Shown piece after piece: positions 47,374 to 55,576 of a stretch of 64,000 nucleotides of DNA. A program made the translations under genes and the position numbers. Source of the DNA: Streptomyces platensis. Its GTDB lineage: Bacteria > Actinomycetota > Actinomycetes > Streptomycetales > Streptomycetaceae. Each line of letters opens with the position of its first letter. Position 1 is the first letter of the stretch. The stretch lies in NCBI RefSeq assembly GCF_008704855.1, contig NZ_CP023691.1, positions 4,588,001 through 4,652,000 of the forward strand. Reading direction: 5' to 3'. The notes under the pieces were generated by a model. That model was not told the DNA's origin, made no database searches, and saw nothing but the letters and a program-made list of their open reading frames with translations.

Positions 47374-47446
47374 GCGCTCGTAGCTTAACGGATAGAGCAT
47401 CTGACTACGGATCAGAAGGTTGCAGGTTCGAATCCTGCCGAGCGCA
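47374..47446 (+). tRNA. tRNA-Arg (ACG)
   Basis: 73 nt: acceptor GCGCTCG paired with CGAGCGC, D-arm TAGCTTAACGGATAGAGC, anticodon loop CTACGGA (anticodon ACG), T-arm GCAGGTTCGAATCCTGC, discriminator A. CCA is not encoded. Confidence 0.97.
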
Positions 47447-47455
47447 CAGCAGATC

Positions 47456-47489
47456 AAAGCCCCCGCCGGGTAATCCGGGCGGGGGCTTT
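47456..47489 (+). terminator. Terminator of tRNA-Arg
   Basis: Perfect 12-bp arms AAAGCCCCCGCC (47456-47467) and GGCGGGGGCTTT (47478-47489) starting 10 bp after the tRNA. Confidence 0.9.
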
Positions 47490-48032
47490 GTCGTGCCGTA
47501 CAGCCGCGAAGTACAGCAACCGGGCCAGTCGGCGCCGCCCATCGCTTCGGACAGCCGGCGGGGGGCTGAGCGCAGCTTCCCTGGTCTTCCGCCGCCGGCC
47601 GGTGGGAGGCGAGGAGCGGACCTCCGGTGAGTCGAGAGCCGCATGGGACGACGACGGTGAGTATCACGCGGCGGTTGGGCGTTCGTGGGTCATGGTGGGC
47701 ATTGCGGTGATGTGCGTTCTGGCCCTGGTTGGTGTCGCGCTCGTTGGCTTGCTCGGTGTGTTCGGCGTTTCTGAGGTGTTGTCGATCGTCTCCGGCTGAC
47801 ATCAACGGCGGTGAACCGCAGAGGGCCTGAGCGACTCGTGGCGATGCCGGTGCGTTACGGCGCGGGGCCACGACAGTCGGGCCGGGTGAACTTGTGAAGC
47901 GGTGGTCGCTCCATCCGTTGGCGTACGCCTGTGCATGCCACCATCCCGCCGCCGGCCCCGGCGGGGAAGAGCAGGGAAAACCCCGTCAGGGCAGACGGTG
48001 CGCTTCTATGGTGGGGCGTGGGAGTGGTGGCG
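47490..48032. other. Intergenic region before the conflict-system pair
   Basis: 543 bp between tRNA-Arg and the EACC1 gene. Apart from a possible 35-residue membrane peptide (47692-47799) I see no gene. The probable ribosome site GGAG for the EACC1 start lies at 48021-48024. Confidence 0.55.
47692..47799 (+). CDS. Possible single-span membrane peptide, 35 aa
   Basis: From ATG 47692 the frame encodes one hydrophobic helix (VGIAVMCVLALVGVALVGLL) and a short tail GVFGVSEVLSIVSG. There is no good ribosome site. The frame is open upstream to 47488 without a better start. It lies between a tRNA gene and the EACC1-caspase pair, so a small membrane effector is conceivable but unproven. Confidence 0.3.
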   Translation: MVGIAVMCVLALVGVALVGLLGVFGVSEVLSIVSG

Positions 48033-48434
48033 ATGGAAGGGGCCGGTCGGGTGGAGGTCACGCTGTCGTTCGGGGGTGGGGCGGAGGATGTCGAGGGGCC
48101 GGTGTCCTTGTACCGGTGGCTGGTGGCCGAGCCTGAGTTGCGGGGGCAGGTGAGGGTTTCGCTTGGGGCGGAGCCGTCGGAGCCGGGGCATATGGGCGGG
48201 GGGCTGGACCTCGTCAATGTCGTGGTCGCCAACAGCATTGCTCTGGGCAGCCTGATCACCGCTGTGGCCACCTGGCGGGGCTCGCGGCCGCGGCCGCCGC
48301 AGGTCCGGCTCGAGCGGGACGGTGTGGTGGTGACGCTGCACGACAGCTCTCCCGAGGCGGTCGAGCAGATTCTGCGGGTCTGGAACGAGAGCGGTGCGCC
48401 CGCTCCGGTGGCGACGGACGGAGACAGCGAGTAG
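48033..48434 (+). CDS. EACC1-type effector-associated constant component
   Basis: ATG 48033 has GGAG 8 nt upstream. The 133-aa protein reads RVEVTLSFGGGAEDVEGPVS, LYRWLVAEPELRGQVRVSLG, then a hydrophobic segment LVNVVVANSIALGSLITAVA and a final strand region VRLERDGVVVTLHDSSPEAV. This order (ferredoxin-like strand, one membrane-like helix, C-terminal strands) matches the EACC1 family described by comparative genomics as the constant partner of caspase, peptidase and NTPase effectors in actinobacterial conflict systems. The caspase gene starts 2 bp after its stop, so the two are translated together. I recall the family from the literature; the match has not been checked by search. Confidence 0.8.
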   Translation: MEGAGRVEVTLSFGGGAEDVEGPVSLYRWLVAEPELRGQVRVSLGAEPSEPGHMGGGLDLVNVVVANSIALGSLITAVATWRGSRPRPPQVRLERDGVVVTLHDSSPEAVEQILRVWNESGAPAPVATDGDSE

Positions 48435-48436
48435 CC

Positions 48437-50113
48437 GTGGCGGTCTTGTCGGACCCGGCCCGCTCGGAGGCCGTACTGGTGGGCGTTCATGACTACGTCT
48501 ACCTGGAGAAGCTGCCCGCGGTCGCCCGGAATCTGGCGGGGCTGCGGGACGCGCTGACCGATCCCGCGGTGTGGGGGCTGCCGGCCGAGTCGTGCACGGT
48601 GCTCTCGCAACCCCTCAGTATCGGCCAGGTGCTGGATACGGTGCGGGATCGGGCCCGCAAGGCCCGGGACACGCTGCTCGTCTACTACGCCGGGCACGGT
48701 CTCACGGACCTGTACACCGACGAGCTCTACCTCGCCATGGCCGATTCGGACCCCGGTCGTGAGCACACCTCGCTGCGGTATGAGTGGCTGCGCAGGGCGG
48801 TGCTGGATCCGCAGGCCGGTGCCCAGCGGACCGTGGTGATCCTCGACTGCTGTTACAGCGGGCGTGCGCTGCTGGGGCGGATGAGTGCCAGTGCGCACAT
48901 CGCGGACCAGGCCGTGGTCGAGGGGACCTGCCTGCTGACGGCCTCCGCGGAGACCCGGCCCGCGCTGTCGCCGCCCGGGGAGACGTACACGGCGTTCACC
49001 GGTGAGCTGATCGCGACGCTGAACGAGGGCATTCCGGGCCGGCCCGATCCGCTCGACATGGACACCCTCTACCGGCATCTTCGAGGGAGGCTGGCGGCCA
49101 GGTCCCGGCCGGTGCCCCAGCAGCGCAATCGCAATACCGGTGGCCGTATCGCGATCGCGCGCAACCGGGCCGTATCGGAGGGGGCCGTATCGGACGGGGC
49201 CGCGCCGTACGCGGGCGTGCCCGACCCGGCGAGCCTGGCCGACCGGCAGAGTGAAGCCGAGCAGCGGCTGGCGGAGATGGAGCGGCGCGCGGAGCTGTTA
49301 CGTCTGGAGACCGAGGCGCTGCGGCAGGAGGCGGAGCGCCGCGCCCTTCAGACGCTGGAGACCGCGCAGCGGCTGGCGCACGCGCTGGCCGCCTCCCCGG
49401 ACCGGGGTGTCCAGCCGTTCTGGTTCGCCGTGCCGGCCACCCGTCCGCTCATGGGACAGGACGGTTCGCTGGAGCCGGCGGGGGAGTTGGTGCCGGGCAC
49501 CTGGTACCTCGCCGTCGAGCAGCGGGGCAAGGCGCTCGTCGTGCAGACCCAGGACGGTCGCAGGGGGCTGCTGCTCGACGCGGACGGCATCCAGCGTGGG
49601 ATTTACGTGGACTGCGGGGCGGCTGAGGATCCGGGTTTCGAGCCGTTCTGGTTCGCCGTCCCGGTGGCTCGCGAGATGTTGAGCGAGGACGGTTCGCCGG
49701 AGCCGGTGGGGGAGTTGGTGCCGGGCACCTGGTACCTCGCCGTCGGGCAGAGTGACGGGGCGCTCGTCGCGCGGACCGAGGACGGTCGCAGGGGGCTGCT
49801 GCGCGATACGGACGGCATCCAGCGCGGGGGCAGTGACGTGGCGGAGAGCCATGCCCGGCAGACCCTGCGCAAGGCCGAACGCATGGCCGGTGCCGTGGTC
49901 TCCGAACCGGAGCCGGGTTTCCAGCCGTTCTGGTTCGCGGTCCCGGCTGCCCGCGAGGTGCTGAGCGAGGACGGTTCGCTGGAGCCGGCGGGGGAGCTGG
50001 TGCCGGGCACCTGGTACCTCGCCGTCGAGCAGCGGGGGCCGGCGCTCCTCGCGCAGTGCTCGGACGGTCGCCGGGGGTTGTTGCTCGATACGGAGGGGAT
50101 TCAGCGGGGCTGA
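48437..50113 (+). CDS. Caspase-family protease with coiled coil and three C-terminal repeat modules
   Basis: GTG 48437 starts a 558-aa protein. Residues 8-235 form a caspase (C14) domain: LLVYYAGHGLTD with catalytic His87 and VILDCCYSGRALLG with catalytic Cys139. A glycine-free coiled coil follows at about 265-325 (RQSEAEQRLAEMERRAELLR). The last 235 residues contain three copies of a 64-residue module (325-388, 401-464, 495-558), each with PFWFAVP, GELVPGTWYLAV and DGRRGLL-x-D-x-x-GIQRG. Caspase effectors of EACC1 systems act in infection- or stress-triggered cell suicide; here EACC1 is encoded immediately upstream. No STAND NTPase or other sensor gene is adjacent, so the repeats may be the recognition part; that is inference. 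Confidence 0.92.
   Translation: MAVLSDPARSEAVLVGVHDYVYLEKLPAVARNLAGLRDALTDPAVWGLPAESCTVLSQPLSIGQVLDTVRDRARKARDTLLVYYAGHGLTDLYTDELYLAMADSDPGREHTSLRYEWLRRAVLDPQAGAQRTVVILDCCYSGRALLGRMSASAHIADQAVVEGTCLLTASAETRPALSPPGETYTAFTGELIATLNEGIPGRPDPLDMDTLYRHLRGRLAARSRPVPQQRNRNTGGRIAIARNRAVSEGAVSDGAAPYAGVPDPASLADRQSEAEQRLAEMERRAELLRLETEALRQEAERRALQTLETAQRLAHALAASPDRGVQPFWFAVPATRPLMGQDGSLEPAGELVPGTWYLAVEQRGKALVVQTQDGRRGLLLDADGIQRGIYVDCGAAEDPGFEPFWFAVPVAREMLSEDGSPEPVGELVPGTWYLAVGQSDGALVARTEDGRRGLLRDTDGIQRGGSDVAESHARQTLRKAERMAGAVVSEPEPGFQPFWFAVPAAREVLSEDGSLEPAGELVPGTWYLAVEQRGPALLAQCSDGRRGLLLDTEGIQRG
49409..50110 (+). repeat. Three 192-bp repeats encoding the caspase C-terminal modules
   Basis: Copies at 49409-49600, 49637-49828 and 49919-50110, each exactly 64 codons, separated by 12- and 30-codon linkers. 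Stretches such as CCGTTCTGGTTCGCCGT and GTGCCGGGCACCTGGTACCT are nearly identical in all three at DNA level. Confidence 0.95.
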
Positions 50114-50300
50114 GGGGCGGGGCGGACTGCGCTTTGCCCGCTGGAGCGTGGGGGGAGGGTTGGCTGTCGTCCGGCCGGGCGCCGCCCCCGGGACGTGGCG
50201 GGTCTCTCGGCTGTCGTCCGATCGCGCGTGTCCGGCGATGGCTGCGGGGCGTGGGCGTGCGGCGGCAGGGCTGCGTCGGCCATACGCCGTGCGTACGTCC

Positions 50301-51014
50301 TCAAGCGGTGACGTCCAAGAGCGCGGCCAGGTGACGGCGGACGTGCTCGGCCGTCTGGTGGGCGTCGCGGTCGGTGAGGTCCACGGGGAGGACGTTCCAG
50401 GGGGTGGTGGCCAGTAGGCGGCGGGTCAGGGTGGCTTCGTGGTGGAGGTGGGCGGCGGCTGAGGGGAGGTCGTGGACGGAGCGGGTGCCGGGGGAGGCGG
50501 CGAGCTTGGCGATGTACCAGGTCTCCCAGGCGGCGCCCTCGCGGTCGACGGCGCGACGGAGTGCGGTTGCGGGGTCGTCGTGGAGGTAGACGACGGTCAC
50601 CCGGGCCGGATCGACGGCGGTGGCCAACTCCCGTAGGACGCCGGTGATGGCGGGCTCGTCATGGCCCCAGGCCATCAGGGACGGGATGAATGGGAGGAGG
50701 GCGTCGGTGACCAGGACGTCGGTGCCGGCGGCGCGGGACTCGGTGACGTAGGCGCGGGTGGCGGCCACCAGGGTCTCGGGGCGGACGCTGTGGGCGCCGT
50801 CGGCGAATTCTTCGGCCACGGCGCGGAAGGCGGGACGGGTGAGGATGTCGGCCTCTTCGAAGTGGTCGACGGTGGCGCCGGTGCTCCTCAGCCAGTCGGC
50901 CAGGGCGCGGCAGAGGGTGGATTTGCCGACCCCGGGGCTGTTGCCGACGACCGCGATCAGGTGGGTGGGGCGTGCGGGGCGGTCGGGGTCTGTGGGGTGG
51001 TGGGTGGGTGCCAT
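50301..51014 (-). CDS. P-loop nucleoside/nucleotide kinase-like protein
   Basis: The 237-aa protein has a Walker A P-loop LIAVVGNSPGVGKSTLCRAL at about residues 19-38, a Walker-B-like VLVTDALLPFIPSL, and an arginine-rich helix in the second half (ATALRRAVDREGAAWETWYI), features of thymidylate/uridine-kinase-type enzymes and related P-loop phosphotransferases. Such proteins occur singly in Streptomyces and the substrate is not known. No good ribosome site precedes ATG 51014. It is convergent with the caspase gene; no functional link is evident. Confidence 0.8.
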   Translation of the reverse strand: MAPTHHPTDPDRPARPTHLIAVVGNSPGVGKSTLCRALADWLRSTGATVDHFEEADILTRPAFRAVAEEFADGAHSVRPETLVAATRAYVTESRAAGTDVLVTDALLPFIPSLMAWGHDEPAITGVLRELATAVDPARVTVVYLHDDPATALRRAVDREGAAWETWYIAKLAASPGTRSVHDLPSAAAHLHHEATLTRRLLATTPWNVLPVDLTDRDAHQTAEHVRRHLAALLDVTA

Positions 51015-51138
51015 GAGGGGAGTTTTTCATAGGGAGCTTCAACGGGGGTGCGCCTGGCGGTAGTTGGGTGTGGGCGGGGTGGTGGTCGGAAAGCGATTAG
51101 GTATTGGCGGGGGAGTCGCGTAGTGTTCATTTCACCGA

Positions 51139-51212
51139 CGCGGGGTGGAGCAGCTCGGTAGCTCGCTGGGCTCATAACCCAGAGGTCGCAGGTTCAAATC
51201 CTGTCCCCGCTA
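51139..51212 (+). tRNA. Initiator tRNA-Met (CAT)
   Basis: 74 nt: acceptor CGCGGGG against CCCCGCT leaves the first pair mismatched (C1 x U72), the anticodon loop is CTCATAA (CAT), and the anticodon stem ends in three G-C pairs (GGG/CCC). Both are hallmarks of initiator tRNA. Confidence 0.97.
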
Positions 51213-51217
51213 CTGAC

Positions 51218-51261
51218 GCCGCAGGCCCGGTGGATTCATTTCCACCGGGCCTGCGGCTTTT
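51218..51261 (+). terminator. Terminator of tRNA-fMet
   Basis: Perfect 17-bp arms (51218-51234 and 51241-51257, core GCAGGCCCGGTGG) with a 6-nt loop, followed by TTTT at 51258-51261. Confidence 0.95.
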
Positions 51262-51272
51262 GTGCGTGTGGT

Positions 51273-52073
51273 TCATCCGTGGACCGGTGGCGGCGGGGCC
51301 GTGTAGTGGACGGCCGGGCCCGTGCGGGGCGGGGGCAGCCGGGCCAGGTCGGGGTGGAGCAGGAGCTCGTCGTCGTAGTCGCTGCTGTTCTGGTGGCGGA
51401 ACGGGAGCGGCTCGGTGGTGGGAAGTGTGCGCAGGCGCTCGCGCAGGCGGCTGGCGGCGGTCGCGTAGGCGGTCGGGGTGGTGCGGTCCGCGCCGGGGAT
51501 CAGAAGGGGCGGGACGACGGACATCCCCGTGTACCAGAGGGTGCCGTGCTGGAGGGGGAAGAGGAGGTCGTTGAGGTCCCCGTTGACGCCGCGCGGGCCG
51601 AGGGTGGCGGCGCGGGCGCCGGCGGTGGTGATGACCATGGCCCGTTTGCCGGTGAGTCTGCCGTCGCCGTAGCGCTGGGGGCGGCCGGTGGCCGGGTCGG
51701 TGAGGCCGAAGGCGAAGCCCTTGACGAAGACGCGGTCGAACCAGCCCTTGAGGATGGCCGGCATGCCGTACCACCAGAGGGGGAACTGGACGATCAAGGT
51801 GTCGGCCCAGTCGAGCTTGTCCTGTTCGGCGCGGATCTCGGGGGCCAAGTGGCCGTCCGTATAGGCGCGTTCGGAGGCCGCGCCGATGAGCAGGCGGCCG
51901 GCCGGGTCGTGGCCGTAGTCGGCGGCGTCGACCACCGGGTTCCACTTCATGGCGTAGAGGTCGGAGACGCGGTGCTGGTGGCCCTGGGCGTCGAGGGCGC
52001 GGAGGCCCTCGTCCTTGAGGGCGCCGCTCAGGGAACGCTGGTCGGGGTGGGCGAACAGCCAGAGGACCTTCAT
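51273..52073 (-). CDS. NAD(P)H-dependent flavodoxin-fold oxidoreductase (NQO/KefF type)
   Basis: ATG 52073 (MKVLWLFAHPDQRSLSGALK) is used; GTG 52082 is an alternative. The 266-aa protein has the flavodoxin-like motifs of the quinone reductase family: FAHPDQRSLSGAL for FMN phosphate, DTLIVQFPLWWYGMPAILKG with the conserved WWYGMP, and GRLTGKRAMVITTAGA. It reduces quinones or other electrophiles with NAD(P)H, or regulates a potassium efflux channel in the KefF case. It is divergent from a GlxA-type regulator 71 bp away that probably controls it. Confidence 0.93.
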   Translation of the reverse strand: MKVLWLFAHPDQRSLSGALKDEGLRALDAQGHQHRVSDLYAMKWNPVVDAADYGHDPAGRLLIGAASERAYTDGHLAPEIRAEQDKLDWADTLIVQFPLWWYGMPAILKGWFDRVFVKGFAFGLTDPATGRPQRYGDGRLTGKRAMVITTAGARAATLGPRGVNGDLNDLLFPLQHGTLWYTGMSVVPPLLIPGADRTTPTAYATAASRLRERLRTLPTTEPLPFRHQNSSDYDDELLLHPDLARLPPPRTGPAVHYTAPPPPVHG

Positions 52074-52144
52074 GCCCTCCACTCTCCGTGGGGGCGGGGA
52101 GCCGGACGAGTGGCCCGATGGCCATAGTGTGCAAGGATCGGGCC

Positions 52145-53218
52145 ATGGGTGTAGTGGAGAGCGGAAGCCGTAGCGGGGGTAGTGGTGGGGCCGGGCCGGT
52201 GCGGGCCGTGCCGGGGAGCGGGCGGCGGCATCGGGTGGCGGTGCTGGTGCGGGACGGGATGCTGCCGATCGAGGTGGGCATCGTGCACCGGATCTTCGGG
52301 GAGGCCCGGTCGGCGGCCGGGGAGCCTCTGTACGAGCTGGTCACCTGCGCGTTGGAGCCCGGTGAGGTGCGAACGGACACGGACTTCACGGTGAATGTCG
52401 CGCACGGGCCGGAGGCTCTGGAGGAGGCCGACACCGTCGTCGTACCGGCGTCCGGGACGGACTACGACCTGGGGGCGGAGCGGAGCGCCGGGCGGCTGAG
52501 TCCGGCGATGGCCGGTGCGCTGGGCCGGATCCGGCCCGGGGCCCGGATCGCGTCCATCTGCACGGGCGCGTTCGTGCTGGCCGCGGCCGGGCTGCTGGAC
52601 GGGCGGCGGGCGACCACCCACTGGCGGTCGGTGGAGCACTTCCGCCAGTTGTTCCCGGCCGTCGACCTGGACGCGGATGTGCTGTACACGGACGAGGGCG
52701 AGGTGCTGACGGCGGCCGGGGTCGCCTCCGGGATCGATCTGTGTCTGCACATGGTCCGGTGCGATCACGGGGCGGCGGTGGCCAACGATGTGGCGCGGCG
52801 GACGGTCGTGCCGCCACACCGGGAGGGCGGGCAGGCGCAGTACATCCGGCGGCCGATGCCGGAGCCGCAGATCTCGTCCACCGGGGTGGCGCGGGCCTGG
52901 GCGCTGGAGCACCTGGACCGGCCGCTGAGCCTGCGGGAGCTGGCGGCGCGGGAGTCGATGAGCGTACGGACCTTCACCCGGCGGTTCCGGGAGGAGGTCG
53001 GTATCTCGCCGCTCCAGTGGCTGACGCAGCAACGGATCGAACGGGCCCGGCAGTTGCTGGAGGAGACCGAGCTGACGGTGGACCGGATCGCGGCCGAGGC
53101 GGGCTTCGGGACGGCGGCCTCGCTGCGGCAGCATCTCCAGTCGGCGCTGGGGGTGTCGCCGCGGGCGTATCGGAGCACGTTTCGGGGGCCGGGGAGTGGG
53201 GGCGGGCTGGTGGCTTGA
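52145..53218 (+). CDS. GlxA-family transcriptional regulator (DJ-1/PfpI plus AraC helix-turn-helix)
   Basis: ATG 52145 has AAGGA 8 nt upstream. The 357-aa protein has a DJ-1/PfpI-like amidotransferase-fold N-domain (HRVAVLVRDGMLPIEVGIVH; then IASICTGAFVLAAAGLLDGR, whose Cys sits at the nucleophile elbow) and a C-terminal AraC domain with two helix-turn-helices (LSLRELAARESMSVRTFTRR, VDRIAAEAGFGTAASLRQHL). Ligand is unknown. It is divergent from the NAD(P)H oxidoreductase, its likely target, across a 71-bp gap. Confidence 0.93.
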   Translation: MGVVESGSRSGGSGGAGPVRAVPGSGRRHRVAVLVRDGMLPIEVGIVHRIFGEARSAAGEPLYELVTCALEPGEVRTDTDFTVNVAHGPEALEEADTVVVPASGTDYDLGAERSAGRLSPAMAGALGRIRPGARIASICTGAFVLAAAGLLDGRRATTHWRSVEHFRQLFPAVDLDADVLYTDEGEVLTAAGVASGIDLCLHMVRCDHGAAVANDVARRTVVPPHREGGQAQYIRRPMPEPQISSTGVARAWALEHLDRPLSLRELAARESMSVRTFTRRFREEVGISPLQWLTQQRIERARQLLEETELTVDRIAAEAGFGTAASLRQHLQSALGVSPRAYRSTFRGPGSGGGLVA

Positions 53219-53409
53219 GGGGGAGTCGGTGGGGTGAGGGGGCGGCCTGAGGGGAGTCGGTGGGCTGAGGGGCAGGTGAGGGGCGCGGGCCGGGTGGGTG
53301 CGGGGCCGCGCGTGAGGGTGCAGGCCGGGGTGCGGGCGTGCGGGCGTGCGGGGCCCGGGGGCGACGGCGGGCGGGTGGCGTTGTCAGTGGGTGGTCGTAC
53401 GCTGGCGGT
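53219..53409. repeat. Intergenic direct repeats GAGTCGGTGGGnTGAGGGG
   Basis: Two close copies of about 26 bp at 53221-53243 and 53254-53275, both containing AGTCGGTGGG then TGAGGGG. They lie between the GlxA-type gene and the DUF2797 gene. They may be tandem slippage products of G/C-rich DNA; no regulatory role is shown. Confidence 0.4.
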
Positions 53410-54474
53410 GTGTGGCGATGTACGGGACCGCGCTGGTCGGGCGGCGGGCCGGGGGCGGGGCCGGCGGGGCGGTTCGGGCAGCGGCTCGGCTGGTATTGCG
53501 CCGAGCGGGGCGAGGCGCGGGTGAGCCTGCTCCCCGCGGGCAAGCGGCTGGCCTTCGCCGCGCGGGGCGAGCGGTGGTGTCTGGGGGTGTGGCGGGCCGG
53601 CCGCTGGATCGTGTGCCCGTACGGTGCGGTGCTCGACGGGGCGAGTGCCAGGGATCAGTGTGCGCGGTGCGCCCAGTTGGACCGGTCGCGTTCGGTGGCC
53701 GCGGACACCATGGCCGACGATCCGCGGCCGTACGGCGTCTACCTCGCGTACTTCGGTCCCGGGCTGCTCAAGGTGGGGATCACGGCCGCCGAGCGCGGCC
53801 CGGCCCGGCTGGTGGAGCAGGGGGCGGTGGCGTACGCATGGCTGGGGCGGGGGCCGTTGATGGCGGCGCGGCGGGCGGAGGCACTGCTGGGGAGTGCGCT
53901 GGCGGTGCCCGACCGGTTCACGAAGGCGGCCAAGCGGGCGGCGCGCGGGGCGCTGCCCCCGGTACCGGAGCGGGCCGCCGAGCTCGCTCAACTGCACCGC
54001 ACAGCACGGGAGTTGGCGGGCTGGCCGGAGACGCTGGAGCCGGTGGAATTCGCCTGTACTGACCATTCGGAGCTGTTCGGCCTGGACCGGATTCCGGGTG
54101 AGGTGGCCGAGCTGGGCGGGATGACGGCCGGGGCGGAGATCGTGGGGGAGGTGCTGACCGGGGTGGGGGCCGATGTGTATCTGCGGTTGGCGGGGGCGGG
54201 GGATGTGGCCGGGGAGAGGGGCGGAGCCGGGGGTGAGGGCCGGGGCGCGCACGGGGGCGGGAAGCGGGCGGGCGCCGGTGGGTTCGGTGGGGGTGCGGGG
54301 CCGGGTGCAGGTGCTGAGGCGGGTGTGGTTGCGGTGATGGATGCGCGGCTGTTGTCCGGGTGGGTCCTGGGGGCTGCTGCGGGGCGGGTGACGACGGTGC
54401 CGGTGCGGGCCGTGGGGCGCGGGGTGGGAGAACGGGAGCGGGAGGGAGCGAGAGGGCAGGAGGGGTTGTTCTGA
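53410..54474 (+). CDS. DUF2797 protein
   Basis: GTG 53410 starts MWRCTGPRWSGGGPGAG, the usual beginning of the family. The 354-aa protein contains a Cys cluster (WCLGVWRAGRWIVCPYGAVL; then DQCARCAQLDRSRS) and the conserved ADDPRPYGVYLAYFGPGLLK, VGITAAERGPARLVEQGAVA, YAWLGRGPLMAARRAEALLG. The LKVGIT and LGRG segments resemble the strand-and-loop core of GIY-YIG-type nucleases, which I have not verified. The region after residue 255 is a glycine-rich low-complexity insert, with a final conserved-looking end (DARLLSGWVLGAAAGR). Function is unknown. Confidence 0.88.
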   Translation: MWRCTGPRWSGGGPGAGPAGRFGQRLGWYCAERGEARVSLLPAGKRLAFAARGERWCLGVWRAGRWIVCPYGAVLDGASARDQCARCAQLDRSRSVAADTMADDPRPYGVYLAYFGPGLLKVGITAAERGPARLVEQGAVAYAWLGRGPLMAARRAEALLGSALAVPDRFTKAAKRAARGALPPVPERAAELAQLHRTARELAGWPETLEPVEFACTDHSELFGLDRIPGEVAELGGMTAGAEIVGEVLTGVGADVYLRLAGAGDVAGERGGAGGEGRGAHGGGKRAGAGGFGGGAGPGAGAEAGVVAVMDARLLSGWVLGAAAGRVTTVPVRAVGRGVGEREREGARGQEGLF

Positions 54475-54669
54475 GGAAGTGGGGGCGTTTAGATGCTGCG
54501 TGCAGGTAGATGCGCAGAGGGATGTGCGTGCAGGTAAATGTGTGCGGTGGATGCAGGCTGGTGGCTCAGCGGGCCGAGGGGCCACGGGGCCGTGCCGTGC
54601 CGGTCGGGGCCGTGAGCGAGGCCGTAGGGGCGAGGCCGTAGTGGGTCGCCCGTAAGGGAGGGGCCCGGC

Positions 54670-55545
54670 GTGGCGGACGGGGATGAGCGGGTCGGCGCGT
54701 TCTGGCGGGAGTTGGGGCTGCCGGGGCTGATCGATGTGCATACGCACTTCATGCCCGAGCGGGTGATGGCGAAGGTCTGGGCGTACTTCGACGCGGCCGG
54801 GCCGCTGGTGGGGCGGGCGTGGCCGATCACGTACCGGTTCGAGGAGGACGAGCGGCTGGCGGTGCTGCGCGGCTTCGGCGTACGCGCCTTCACCTCGATG
54901 ATCTATCCGCACAAGCCGGGGATGGCGCGGTGGCTGAACGGCTGGGCGGCCGACTTCGCGTCCCGTACGCCGGACTGTCTGCGGACCGCGACGTTCTTCC
55001 CGGAGGACGGTGCAGCGGAGTATGTGCGCGCCGAACTGGCCGACGGGGCACGGGTTTTCAAGGCGCATGTGCAGGTGGGCGGGTATGACCCGGCCGATGC
55101 GCTGCTCGACCCGGTGTGGGGAGCCCTCGCGGAGGCCGGGGTGCCGGTCGTCATCCACTGCGGCTCGGGCCCGGCGCCGGGCAAGCACACCGGGCCCGAG
55201 CCGATCGCACGGCTGCTGGCCCGCCACGCCCGGCTGCGGCTGATCATCGCGCACATGGGGATGCCGGAGTACACCGACTTCCTTGACCTCGCGCAGCGCT
55301 ATCCGGGCGTGCATCTCGATACGACCATGGCGTTCACGGACTTCGCCGAACGGATCGCGCCGTTCCCCCGCCCGGAACGCGGCCGGCTCCGGGACCTCGG
55401 CGAACGGGTGCTGTTCGGCAGCGACTTCCCCAACATCCCCTACGGGTACGCACATGCGCTGGAGGTGCTCACCGGGCTGGAGCTCGGGGAGGACTGGCTG
55501 CGCGGGGTCTGTTACGGGAACGCGGCGCGGTTGTTCGGCGTGTGA
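54670..55545 (+). CDS. Amidohydrolase-family protein (metal-dependent hydrolase)
   Basis: GTG 54670 has GGGAGGGG 7 nt upstream. The 291-aa TIM-barrel protein has IDVHTHFMPERVM (H-x-H metal site, residues 19-21), a strand with AHVQVGGYDP, the third and fourth ligands in VVIHCGSGPAPGKHTGP and IIAHMGMPEYTDF, and the final Asp in VLFGSDFPNIPYGYA. It belongs to the amidohydrolase_2 group, whose members act on lactones, decarboxylate aromatic acids or hydrolyse amides. Substrate unknown. It stands between a repeat-rich gap and a convergent FMN reductase. Confidence 0.92.
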   Translation: MADGDERVGAFWRELGLPGLIDVHTHFMPERVMAKVWAYFDAAGPLVGRAWPITYRFEEDERLAVLRGFGVRAFTSMIYPHKPGMARWLNGWAADFASRTPDCLRTATFFPEDGAAEYVRAELADGARVFKAHVQVGGYDPADALLDPVWGALAEAGVPVVIHCGSGPAPGKHTGPEPIARLLARHARLRLIIAHMGMPEYTDFLDLAQRYPGVHLDTTMAFTDFAERIAPFPRPERGRLRDLGERVLFGSDFPNIPYGYAHALEVLTGLELGEDWLRGVCYGNAARLFGV

Positions 55546-55576
55546 GGGGGATGGAGGGCGGTGTGGGCTGCCGGCT

